Of a DNA stretch of 64,000 nucleotides, positions 53,101 through 64,000 are shown in pieces. The translations under genes were made by a program, and so were the position numbers. This DNA is from Aphis gossypii. Its lineage: Eukaryota; Arthropoda; Insecta; Hemiptera; Aphididae. The notes below the pieces were generated by a model that made no database searches, was not told where the DNA came from, and saw nothing but the letters and a program-made list of their open reading frames with translations. The stretch covers positions 31,620,001-31,684,000 of the forward strand of contig NC_065532.1 in assembly GCF_020184175.1 (NCBI RefSeq). Reading direction: 5' to 3'. The first letter of the stretch is position 1. Each line of letters opens with the position of its first letter.

Positions 53101-54060
53101 TAAGCATATTGTTCTTATGAACCACAATAAAATAATTACATAACATGAATGATATAAATTATAAATCGAATGAAAATTAATGCGAATATTTCCTAAACAT
53201 AAGAAAAGTAATCACCTATGTTGCTTATAAAATTGTATTATCATATCCTCGATAAAAATGTATACTACTTAATTAATTTAATTTAACAAAAAACTTCGAT
53301 AGTTTATTTCCTATTATATTACCTATATTTATTTTAAGGAAATAATAAACATAAGCATTTGATTATAATTTTAAATAAAAATAATGATTTTTTATTTTAT
53401 CAATATAAATTGTTTTGATTAAATCTGACCACTAACCTGTACCATGTTTTACAATTATTTATGTGTGTTTTAAAATATTTATTTATTTATTTTACGTCTA
53501 ACTATACTTTTTATACCTAGAATAAAATGTTCGATCTCCAATTTCTCAGAACTGGTAATTATTTTTAGGTCATTAACAATAAAAAGGTATTATTTTTTTT
53601 TTTTAATATATATCATTAATATTATACAAACTATCGATTTTGTTTTTTGGTTTTAAATAAAATTAAATAAGTATAAACATTATAAACACGTTAAGTTTTT
53701 ACTTAATATTTATATCACAATTTTCAAGATATCATTTTCATAATACGAATATATAATAATAAATCGTATTTTGAATCTTTTCATTGAAAAAACTGTACAG
53801 CAAAATTTACCTGACATTTAAAATTTGAATTTATTTAAATAAATGTTGAAAAAAATCACGAACATTTATATAACATTTTGTTGTTGTACTAAAAATAATG
53901 TTTGTAGGATCTTTAAGTTATTCGCCAGTATATTACATCTCCCTGTCATACGGTACATCTGTTTTATCTTATAATCTATTATGATTTAATAGCTGATAGT
54001 AATATTATGATAATTTATATGTTAACATATTATGTGATATTTTTCAGAGCTTAATAGTTG
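47140..54060. other. AT-rich gene desert
   Basis: Mixed-composition patches at ~47420-47520, 49200-49520 and 51350-51500 only. (AAT)n near 49634-49656. No exon-like frame. Confidence 0.55.
51202..51212. repeat. Homopolymer G run
   Basis: A T tract followed by about ten consecutive G, exceptional in this AT-rich window and a likely sequencing-difficult spot. Confidence 0.85.
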
Positions 54061-54067
54061 GGTTCCA

Positions 54068-54094
54068 GAATAAAATTGTATAACAATTTTATTC
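54068..54094. repeat. Perfect 12-bp inverted repeat with 3-bp loop
   Basis: GAATAAAATTGT, ATA, ACAATTTTATTC. The arms are exact reverse complements, so a transcript could fold into a short stem-loop. It lies 41 bases before a second, longer palindrome. Confidence 0.75.
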
Positions 54095-54135
54095 CGTGTA
54101 AAAAATCACACTATACTAACTGGGTCTTGTGTTAC

Positions 54136-54172
54136 AACCATTGAGTATAGATAGTATCTATACTCAATGGTT
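54136..54172. repeat. Perfect 37-bp palindrome with single central base
   Basis: The arm AACCATTGAGTATAGATA is repeated exactly in reverse complement after one G. GTTACAAC occurs in direct orientation at both edges (54131-54138 and 54170-54177), partly overlapping the arms. An exact 18-bp palindrome in old intergenic DNA suggests a recent origin or selection. Confidence 0.85.
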
Positions 54173-54179
54173 ACAACTT

Positions 54180-56485
54180 GTTAACAAAACTCATTATGTT
54201 ATTTTCGTTGTCATTAATTAATTAAAAATCTTCTTCGCTATTTGTTTTTATTTTTAAATTGTTTAGTATTCTATGAATACCACTTAAACTTTTCAGAATA
54301 TTCAGTTGAATGTTTTTTAAAGCATAATGCATAATGTTTTTAATTAAATTATAATCGTTATATTATACGTATATGTTAGAATTTTTTCTTTGTAATTTTG
54401 TTATTTTATGATGAAAATAACTTAGATGACAAGAATTGTCTAATACTTTTCTTTTTAAACCACTGTCTGCCTGTTATTCATATATTTTGAAAGATTTATT
54501 TAAAACTATGATTTTTACAAAATAATTTTTCAAACGCAATGATTTAGTATTACTTTTAAATTTATAAAAATATACTACATCACTGTCTAATAGCTTATGG
54601 CACCGTTCACTAAATGTGGCAATAACCACCACTCACATCCGTTTACTGAATCCTATATTATGTCATTAATTTATACTGATTGAAACATTTATGATTTAAA
54701 TGGTTTTTCTTTTTATTCGCACCTATAATCACAACAAATAATTTCGATAAACATCATAATTTATTCAAACGAAGAACAATTATTTCATAAGAATCAAAAA
54801 CCTCAAATGTTTTCTGTCTTATATTATTCTAACTAATTATTATTACGTGTACTAACTGTAAACTATGCTATGTTTAGTGTTGATTTAAAATTTAAACAAC
54901 TCGTGGGTTATCTGTAGCAAATGTATGTAATATGTATGTAATGCAGTTAATGTTTTAATGTTTTGGGTTACTGACACCTGGTTTGTATATAAGTTGCTAA
55001 TCTATACACTCTTACATCATTAAATGGAAATTAAAAAGAATAAATACAAATAAACATTTTACTTGATTTAAATTTTTAACTAACTTAATTTACAACACGG
55101 GTCTATGAAAGTTCATGCAAGCATACAACTTTGAACCAAAATAGAATAAACATGTAAAATACGTAATATAATAGATCTTAAAAAATAAAACAATAATAAT
55201 AATTGAAAGGGCAATAGGTTATAATATGATTATATATATGATGAATTATATCTTATAAATAGAATATAATAAACCATAATAAATAATAATACATAATCAA
55301 CAGTAAAATATCACAACAGCTAAAGCATTATTCCTATATATTAATTAGAAGAGTTTCTTTTCCGATAGTTTAATTGCTTATATTTTCTCAGTATTTTGTG
55401 ATTTGTTAACAGGAATCCGTCACTCTACTCCACCGTTGTGGATGAAAAAGATAAAAAAAAATGTATTTACTTTTCATTAATCTGTAAATCATAAAATAAC
55501 GTATAATATTCAAAAATATGTATATCCATTAATGGAAATATGTAATCAAAAAGCTTTAAAATTTAACTTTCAATTTATTATTTTTTACAATTTTCAGTTT
55601 TTAAGTGTATTTACCTTCAAGTATATCTAATGGATATTACCCATTATAGTATTTTTTTTTTTTTAATATTTATTGACTTTTAATTTATGATATAATGATT
55701 AATTTATACATTTTTGTAACAGTTTTTCGCATAACTATTAACTACAACCAATGCAAATACTAATAGATCATAATCAATTTGACCATTTTGTCTACATTTT
55801 TATACGTTCAATCGTATGCTTTTTAAATTTCAAAATCACGCTCTTCATTATGTTGACAATACTCAATCGTACTCCATCCGAGTGTATAACTTCGAAAGCG
55901 ATCCTATAACATACTTATCTTCTATTTAATATTTATACATGCAATTTTAGTTATAGTTCTATATTTTGTTACGTCGCAGCTTTTTGTGAAACATGAATAC
56001 AAATAGGCTTTAAAGTTAACAAAGACATATTAAACAAATACAAAAGTTTAAATTCAAAATATTGATAAATGTATTATATATTCCATATAAATTGAAAAGT
56101 TTAAGGACTTATGAATACTTTCTAAATATTATTTCTCACGCTAAGTGGTCTGTTCAAAGTTTTTATGACTGTAAATCAATTCATTATCTTCAAACACTTA
56201 AAAAATAATAAAATCTTTAAAAAAAAAAATAGAATTTCTTTAGCTATTTTCTTCTGAAACAAAAAATAAGCCAAAAAAAACAATTGACGACAGTGATTCA
56301 GTAAAATGTATGTACTACCCTTACCAAAAGGGATCAAATGTATTTTTCAAATTCTCGTCAAAAATAAATTAGCTATTAGGAACAAATTGAGCGGCGAAGA
56401 CAATAATTCCAACGAATAGCCATTCCATGAAATATATTTGTTCTGGTATTTTGTTCATTACTCGGAGTTATTTCTGATTAGAGTA
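54180..56485. other. AT-rich, no gene seen
   Basis: Low-complexity sequence. No supported feature. Confidence 0.6.
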
Positions 56486-56489
56486 TTAT

Positions 56490-56930
56490 TCTATTTCCGG
56501 AACTGCCGATCGGTGGTGGACCCCGACAAATAGGATTGTAGTCTCATTGACTCACTCACTCTATCTTTCTCTTTCTCTCTTTATGCGATCATCTTCGTAA
56601 AGCGCATATGTATATTTCTTTTCAATATATAAATGCCACTATGGGGATTTGGGTCGTTTGAAAAGAAAATAAGCTTTTATCTTGTAGGCATTTCAATAAA
56701 TCTCGGGTCCGAAAATAGTGTCGCGCATTTAACTATACACTCTGGCGGCCTCCGCTTGTCCATAAAACATTGTCTGGAAAGAAATTAGCTGGAATAGTTC
56801 CAGGGCCGAAATGCCGTACCAAATCTAATCGTGACCTAAATACATTAGCTCGGTCAGCAGAAGATTCCTTCTATAGTATTTGTGTGTGTGTGTATACCAA
56901 CGTCAGTTACGTTCAGAGGGAATTAGGATG
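56490..56930. promoter_or_regulatory. GC-richer island, candidate enhancer
   Basis: Balanced-composition segment with CTTTCTCTTTCTCTC, CTGGCGGCCTCCGC and TTTCAATAAATC. No open frame of note. Confidence 0.25.
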
Positions 56931-56934
56931 CTAA

Positions 56935-58035
56935 TTCGATGAATTAAGGGATTTTTGCATTTTAAATACATCTGAAAACTTGGGATTTTTTTTCCAACCA
57001 TCTTCGTTTATCTCCATTTTTTTTCATTTAATGATTTTACATGAACGTATTTTTTTCTGGAACAGAGCAACAGTTCCGGTGCTAGTATTAACGAAGAAAA
57101 CACAAATTAAAGTCGTAAAACTACACAAGAGGGGTGAGCACATAACAAAATGACTCGTGAACACAATAAATAATTCTTCGGTGATAATATCGAATAACAA
57201 TCTACGTGGTAATCGTTTCTGAGTTAATGATAAATGTAAATCACTGTTAACCGCTATACGGCGCTCTGCCAAAAGTGTTTTATCAAAACGTGATGCCATC
57301 AAATTGCAACGTAGTAACGAACAAAGTGTTATCGATTGGTCGACTACAATGTGGTTATCTCAATCACTTTTAACTTAGTGTTTACAACCAAACCAAACCG
57401 CAAACCTGACATGGGTATTGTTTTAGTTTTTTCCACCCTAGATAAAATACGAAGTAATGTGATGAATACAACAAATAATCAAAAACAATCGTTGCTATTA
57501 TTTAAATCTTGTACGTAAAACATACCAAATTAAAAAAAAATTAATAAATAAATCACTTCCGTATGGACCAAATACATACATGATACAAATAATATAAACT
57601 ATTAAAACTAATAATCTGCATAAAGCATGACATCATGACTAATGTAACGCTGAAATCGTTAATATTCATTTTTTTATTAAAATACATGTTTTATTAAATA
57701 CCAATTAAACTCAATATAATAAATTAAGTGTTATAATAATATATTATATTAAAATTTAAATAAACAAGCAATGAGTATAATGTCTTACAAGCACGCATTT
57801 ATTTTCTTAAACAAAAGCTAACTAATAATTTTAATTTTAAAGACATTTTGATTTTAAGTATTATAGTTATTCTAATATTTTGATATTTAGATGAAATGTA
57901 TACACTATACATATATTATTAAGTTGTATTTTATATCATATAATAATCTATAGATTAATGCAATTCCATGTGACTACAGCCATTTAAAAGATTTATAAAA
58001 CAAATGATTTCAAAGCATCAATATATTAACACTTT
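56935..58035. other. No supported gene; one 92-codon minus frame
   Basis: The minus-strand frame 57302-57024 has fairly mixed composition (KTLLAERRIAVNSDLH) but no family resemblance, splice signals or downstream signal that I can defend. Confidence 0.4.
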
Positions 58036-58039
58036 AATC

Positions 58040-58420
58040 TAAATGTATCGTTTTTCAAATTGGTCCCTTCAAGTACCCCGTACTTATACTCGTTTAATCT
58101 AATGGCGAATCTAGGGCCAATCCTTATGAATTTATGGGAAACCAAGGTGGTTCCCTTTAACTGGTAATACCCTCGTAACTTCGATACTAATGAACCCGCA
58201 CAGTTCCCATGACTTCCGGGGGATGCTGAATAACGTCAATGTGTTTAATGGCTCACACACGTGCGAGCATATCGTTGTGGTGGAAACGACCAAGGCCTTC
58301 CGGAAAATCTATTTTATAATATCCTTCAAGGGTCGTGATACACTGATACCCACACACATAAGGAATTTCGAAAGGCTTAGAACGTATAAAATTATGCGTA
58401 TATTAATGTACCTATAGGAT
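58040..58420. promoter_or_regulatory. Sharp-edged GC-richer island, possibly conserved
   Basis: About 380 bases with an even composition unlike its flanks (GGGCCAATCC, GTGGTTCCCTTTAACTGG, CTTCCGGGGGATGC). A 75-codon frame runs on the plus strand (58190-58417). On the minus strand, phrases such as KIDFPEGLGRFHHNDM are open but broken by stops. It could be a conserved non-coding element or a decayed exon. Confidence 0.25.
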
Positions 58421-59789
58421 GTGGGGTCTTTATATATATGTATAGCTGACGCTTAGTCTAATATTTTGCACTACCGGGATGTAATAACGCACTTGGGGTA
58501 TGAAATTTTCAAATGCTTTACATACAACGCGCGAGAATACAAATTTTTGTTTTAAGTTGAATTACATGCATCAATTAAGTCACCATTAAGCATTTTTCGA
58601 TGACAGCAATTTCAATGTTTAGATTATCAAATATCTACATTTATTATAGCAATGTTTGATATGATACTTATTTTGTATTGATAATATTATGTACCTTTAT
58701 ATCTACAATCTTAACTTTTTTCTTTTTTAATATTAAAATATAAAATACACGTTTTAATTAAGGACGTTAAGCTTATAAGTATAATATTAATCATTTTAAT
58801 TTTACACAAAATAAAAATAGAGAGAATAATTTAATATTTAAAATAACAGTTGCACATTGTTAATGTTATTTATTTATTTTTTTTTTTTTTTATCAAAACA
58901 GGTCATAAGATATAATATTTTATTTTATCACAATTACTTTAATATATTATTCATTATCATAAGTATATATTTTTACTTTGAAACATTTTAACATTCGACG
59001 ATAGCCTTGACTATTGTTTTTGTGTAATTGTGTTGAAAAAATGTCACCAAAGATTATAATTAAAATGAGTCTTATGCAATTTAAGTATTTTTCTTCATTA
59101 AAACGCTATTGTGTGTTAAAAAAAATTAGGTTTTCATACTTCATTTATTTTTAAAAATCTAGTAATACATCACAAAATATATCTAAATTATATCTAGAGA
59201 GATATGATTTTTAGAATATTTATTATAAAAGTAATATCTATGAATGCTTTTTTATATTTACTCTATAAAATATGTAATATGTGTATAATATTTTAGAATG
59301 ATGTAAGTGTTGGTTTTTGATGTAAATATTTTATGGTAGAAAATTACTGTGATACAGTACCTTACAAAATAATCGGAGAAAACAAACAAAATATAAATGA
59401 AAAACAGGCATTTTTACGCACGTTTTGACATGATAGCTTTTGGTTTTTTTTTTGGTTTTTATTTAAATATTCAACTTTTTTAGTTTTTTTTTTCAATTTA
59501 TTTGTAGACTAAAATAAAGTACATTTAAGATATTCTTACAAAAATTCAAAATTTTTATTTTTTTTTTTTATAAACTTTTAAAAAATCAACGTTTTTATAA
59601 ATTACAACTAACGCACTTTTTTCAATTATTTTATGTATCTTCAAGAATTATGTCTAAAAAAAACTTTGAAAGTTGTTTCAAAATCTATAAGACTTTAATA
59701 GCAAATGTGTTTTATTAATTTAAATATTAACTGTTAACCTTGTGCTACTAAGTGCATAAGGGTTATAGACTAAAAACAAAAATAAAGAG

Positions 59790-60360
59790 ATCGACTAAAT
59801 TAGGGACGGACGTCTTCGGTGACATCGAGTTCAATGAATCAAAATATATTTTAATGACGCATTACCATCAATTTTGGTATAAAACGTGGTTGTGCGAGTA
59901 GATGCGTATAACGTACGTGAAAGAGATAGAATGAGACGGAGACAGACAGAGACAGAGATAGAGTGACAGAGAAAGACGATCAGACAAACAGGATAGAAAC
60001 AAAACTATACGCTATTACAGGAGATATATTCGTTTCGAAATCGAAATTTATTACATCTGTGGAGTTGAGTCCAAAGAGGTACGTCATTAACAACGTCCGA
60101 CCAACGTGCGTATTTATTTTTAGCGTACGGCCTCGTTTCGATACGCAAAAGATATTAATTCACTCTAACCCCCAAGTTATTTGAGTGAACAAAGCTATTG
60201 ACTACGAAGATGATGACGATGACGACGACGATGAGAAAAGAGAAGAATTAATTATGTACGGCGGTTTTGGAAAACTATTACCCGCACGCCTAGTCGTTGC
60301 TTAGTCGTCATCGTCGTCGTTCTTGTTGTATTTTTAGTTTTTACCTCAAACACCACGTGG
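59790..60360. promoter_or_regulatory. GC-richer island with GAT/GAC and CGTCGT tracts
   Basis: Contains the GACAGA repeat, a GATGACGATGACGACGACG run near 60210 and a TCGTCATCGTCGTCG run near 60305. The last two are near reverse complements about 100 bases apart and could pair in a hairpin. Confidence 0.3.
59928..59990. repeat. Purine-rich GAGACA/GACAGA simple repeat
   Basis: Degenerate GACAGA-type units on the plus strand, within the GC-richer island at 59.8-60.4 kb. Confidence 0.7.
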
Positions 60361-60809
60361 AAAAGGTTCGATTTTTTTTCATAAAGAGTTCGTCTACTGA
60401 ATGAAAAAAATCATCAGTGATGGCAACAAACCAATGATTCGCAATTTGAATTTCTAAATGACCATAAAAAACCGACTAGATTGACAATAATATTATGAAA
60501 TAAATACCAGTTAAATGTTATTTAAATGTAATATTATGTATTAATAAATATATAAACAAACTAAAAAACACGTTTCTTGATATATTTTTAATATCTTTGA
60601 CTTAATAATTGTTTAGTTTTTAACTAAACTGGCTACTACAGTCCTTTAATTACAAAATAATATAAAGATCGTTTTTAAATACATTATTGTTTACACATAA
60701 ATTATAATATTAAACTTTTTAATTTTATAACAAGTTTTAATACTTAGGATGTTTTGTACAAAAAAATCAAGTTAATTCTATAAAAAATAAAAACGATTTT
60801 ATATTTAAC

Positions 60810-60980
60810 ATGTTTATGTCTATACCAATAAAAAAATATAATTTTAAAGTATATTTTCAAAAATTGGATGTAATAATAGAAGAACAGATCCAATATAAAG
60901 CAATAAAACGAAAAAGAACCGATGAAGACGAAGAATCAATAATATGGAAATACGAAAATAAGAAACCTAGATACAAATAA
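60810..60980 (+). CDS. Small coding-like ORF, 56 codons, or terminal exon of an unseen gene
   Basis: ATG at 60810 (second in-frame ATG at 60816) runs to TAA at 60978-60980. The product is strongly charged in its C-terminal half, with EEQIQYK, KRKRTDEDEE and WKYENKKPRYK, including a basic KRKR patch next to an acidic one. It contrasts with the hydrophobic chance ORFs elsewhere. An AATAAA lies at 61010-61015, 30 bases after the stop, which suits a real 3' end. An AG ahead of TATATTTTCAAAA at ~60850 could instead be a splice acceptor, making this a last exon. The family is not recognised. Confidence 0.4.
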   Translation: MFMSIPIKKYNFKVYFQKLDVIIEEQIQYKAIKRKRTDEDEESIIWKYENKKPRYK

Positions 60981-61019
60981 GGATAACTTTACTAGAATAA
61001 TGTTTTTTTAATAAATTAA

Positions 61020-63295
61020 ATTTTAAAAAAAACGTATTTTTATTTATGATTTAAGATTATACTCTAATTTTATTAAAACAGTGATTTAGCTACGATAATT
61101 ATCAGTATGATTGTATTGAAAAGTCACAAATCTTTAAAATAGGCAAGATTTAAAATCAAAGTTCAGCTTTTTTATAAAACATAATTTAAGAAATACATTA
61201 TTTTCATTATTTCCTAATCTAATATATTATATATATTATTATTGGCTCGCTAATTAATATCGAAACAAAAACAATACCTATTACATATAGGTACTATTTC
61301 TTACTAGGAGCTTAATTATTAATACTGCATCAGTGAAATGGGTTTTGATAATGGATGTAATAACCTAATTATACGTTAATAGCTCCACAATCTCTACAGA
61401 GGTCAAATCAAATTAATTTAAGTAATATGCTTATACGTAATGGTCGTTAAAAACAAGCTTATAAGTTTGCTTAATATTTATTAGTACCTAGGTATTCGTG
61501 ATTTTTCTAAAGACTCATTTACCAGACCATTTTATTTCATAATTTATTAAAATATACATCGTGCATTTTTAAAGTTTTTATTTAATATTAATTTCAAATA
61601 ATATATATTAAAAACAACTTCAAGTTTTAATTGTGATTTTTATTATAAACATACTTATTATATTATGATATGTACCTAATGATAAAATGCAACAGTTGCC
61701 AGTAATACCTATATTTTTCTTGCTTTAATAATAATGTACAATATTAGCGAGATAAACAAAAATGATTGCTTAAAAAATGTACGTGCCAACAATTCATATT
61801 ATAATTGTTGGCCTGCAATGCATCGAACTCCTAACATAAGTAGATTTAACAGCTAAACTAAAACGAATAAGTTTAATTTAAAAAAATTAAATTCATCAAC
61901 TTTCACTTAGAATATCTATGTTAACAGATATTAATAATTTACTGGTAATATTTATACGATAGTTTTTCTTAATAAAAATTATAATTTATTAGTTCAATAT
62001 ATAAAGTTTTTTAGTAATCTTTGTGAATTAAATATAATACATTACAACTATATAACTCATTTAACCGCTTACAGTGTTACTATATAGCTGTTTGGGATGC
62101 TACCAAATAAACACATAACTTGGCAAAATTTTTCACTTGGATATTATTTATGAGTTAGGTACAATTCTGAAAAATATTTATCTGATCAATTACAACATTA
62201 AATATTTAACCCAGATTCTATTATAGATTTATTTTCTAATTTCCTAAAGTCCATGAGAATTTTCTGCTTTAGTACTCAAATTTCCTCTTCACCCTACTTT
62301 GTTCAATAAGATTCTTTCAGTTTAATTTTATTTTATAGCTAACAATAAAATAAATTAAATTCAACCAACATTTCTAAACCATTTCTAATTAAAATTGAAA
62401 AAGATTTTTCCAGAGGCAATATTAAAAATACGTATCTATATAAACGTAGTATTGATATTATGTTTTTTCGCGTATTTGTATTTCTTAGCCATTTACATTA
62501 ATGTTTCTATAAATAACAATAAACTACATAAAAATAATAAAAAAAAAATTATAAAAGCTAAAAATATACATAACTTGTAAAAATATAATAAATAGAAAGT
62601 GATCGATAATATTTCAAATACCTACTACAGCATTTACCATTAAAATAATTTTATAATAATATAATATTATTTTATTTTTTTCATTTATCAGCACAATAAT
62701 TCTTAAAATACCAAATTTTTTCTGAACAAAATAATGACTTAATATTGATATTTCTATTCATACACATTATTATTTTTTTCGCATTGACTTTCTAAAAATT
62801 AAAACTTAAATAGTTACGATTTCATAAAGACATTAACTTTTCCAGTCAGTTAAATACTTTGAGTATAAAATTATACACAATAAAAATGTATACCAAACTT
62901 ATGTTTTCAGATTTTGAAGATAATTTTGATATTTTTAGTGGTTTTAACTTTTAAGCGATGTTTTTAGTTTTAAACTAACTTTAAGAAAATAAACAATATT
63001 TACTTTATTAAATAAATTTGCTCAATTCCAACTATTGTATATTTAGCATTGTAGTATTTACGTATCTATACATAAATATATATTACTTTTTCTATCATTT
63101 AAAATAAGATATCGTTACCCTTATTTTGATAACAATACACAATAACAGTATACACCTTATGGATTATTAACACAATTTGATACTTGCCCATAATATTTAT
63201 TTAGTTGCCTTATTATTTCCTTTTCAAAACCAGAGATTAAAGAAAACCCAGTCATATTGGCAGGAATTTAGTTTTTCCCCTTTTTTTCGTATTAT
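61020..63295. other. AT-rich, no gene seen
   Basis: A 61-codon frame at 62395-62580 is Lys/Ile/Asn-rich chance sequence. Confidence 0.6.
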
Positions 63296-63299
63296 TTAT

Positions 63300-63640
63300 A
63301 CGTCAAGAACAGCCGCCAACTCTGAATCAACCCTCTATTAATGGAAACGAGGGCGAGAGTACCAAAATGGCCCGTTGTTAAATGGACAGAAAAGTTTTTT
63401 GTCAAAGTAATTAACTTTAATTAAAAAACATGACCGATTTTTTTTTATTATTATATTATTCAAAAAGAAACATCTTAGACAATCAATGTTGAGGAAGGCA
63501 GCTAAATAGAAGAGAGGGCGAGGTAGCGATTAAACGACTTGGCGAGGCCAGAATGAATTTCGAGGTTCATTAGTGTTTCAAAAACTCTGACTATTAATTA
63601 TGGCAATGCATTATTCGGATCAGTTTAATTTTCCCAACAT
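63300..63640. promoter_or_regulatory. GC-richer island with homeodomain-like cores
   Basis: Includes GAAACGAGGGCGAGAG, AAGTAATTAACTTTAATTAA and TTAATTATGGCAATGCATTA. Compact clusters of TAAT/ATTA with unique flanking sequence fit a developmental enhancer (inference). Confidence 0.25.
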
Positions 63641-64000
63641 TAATTCACGTTCTTGCATTTTTTTTTTCGAAGATTAAAGTCATTCTTTCTAAATTGATAC
63701 TTATTTACTTCCTTAATAAGACTTTATGCACATATTAATATTATAATACATGTATTAAACTATTAGATAATAATAATGTAGCTTTTAAATTATAACAATC
63801 TCTTTCATTGTTTATTATGAGCAATTAGTTAACTTACTAACGGGTTTTCTTTGACAAACAAAAAATGATATTTTTAATTAATTTTGATAATTATTAATTA
63901 TTAAATATTATTTATATCGTAAAAATTATCAAAATAAAATAAAAACATAAACTAATTTGTCTATAAAAATTATTTAAGTGCATGTGAAATGTTTCCTTTT

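Noticed and set aside
57024..57302. 92-codon minus-strand frame
   Set aside because: Mixed composition makes it tempting, but there is no motif, no neighbouring exon and no defensible regulatory signal.

Overview
The window looks like nuclear DNA from a hemipteran insect, most likely an aphid. It is very AT-rich, with long A/T tracts, abundant AAT, CA and ATTT microsatellites, short GT-AG introns, and scattered copies of a dispersed repeat carrying the motif CGCTCCGCTCAGAATCT, which I associate from memory with aphid genomes. No rRNA, tRNA, CRISPR, operon or bacterial-type gene was recognised. The species call is inference.

One gene can be read with confidence: a seven-exon, minus-strand gene at 38707-33895. 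The first part of its protein carries a Mutator-like (MULE, DDE-type) transposase domain. The C-terminal part carries a YqaJ / lambda-exonuclease-like nuclease domain. All six splice junctions keep the reading frame. Near the 3' end, a run of seven A (33948-33954, minus-strand sense) breaks the frame of the nuclease domain, and about 63 further codons of plausible protein continue in the -1 frame to 33755. The gene is therefore a recently damaged transposase gene, a recoded gene, or carries a homopolymer sequencing error. Two of its introns hold other mobile elements: a Helitron-like element at 35817-36328 and an aphid-type dispersed repeat ending near 37990. A foldback MITE (39077-39391) lies upstream, beyond a CpG-rich patch that may be its promoter.

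The remaining ~58 kb is mostly AT-rich intergenic or intronic DNA with no recognisable exons. It contains two further non-autonomous DNA transposons with terminal inverted repeats and target-site duplications: 9391-10128, flanked by TATATA, and a hAT-like element at 46435-47128 with a near-perfect 8-bp duplication. There are two more copies of the aphid repeat, one pair of perfect short palindromes near 54.1 kb, and many microsatellites. About a dozen islands of higher GC/CpG content (for example 1.4-2.3, 8.8-10.4, 12.0-12.3, 22.3-23.1, 26.2-26.7, 29.4-30.3, 42.6-43.6, 56.5-56.9, 58.0-58.4, 59.8-60.4 and 63.3-63.6 kb) stand out from the AT-rich background. They are candidate promoters, enhancers or conserved non-coding elements, but their function cannot be read from sequence alone.

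Two small coding-like islands deserve attention. One is a 56-codon ORF at 60810-60980 with a poly(A) signal 30 bases after its stop. The other is a frame-broken coding-like relic at 45933-46307.
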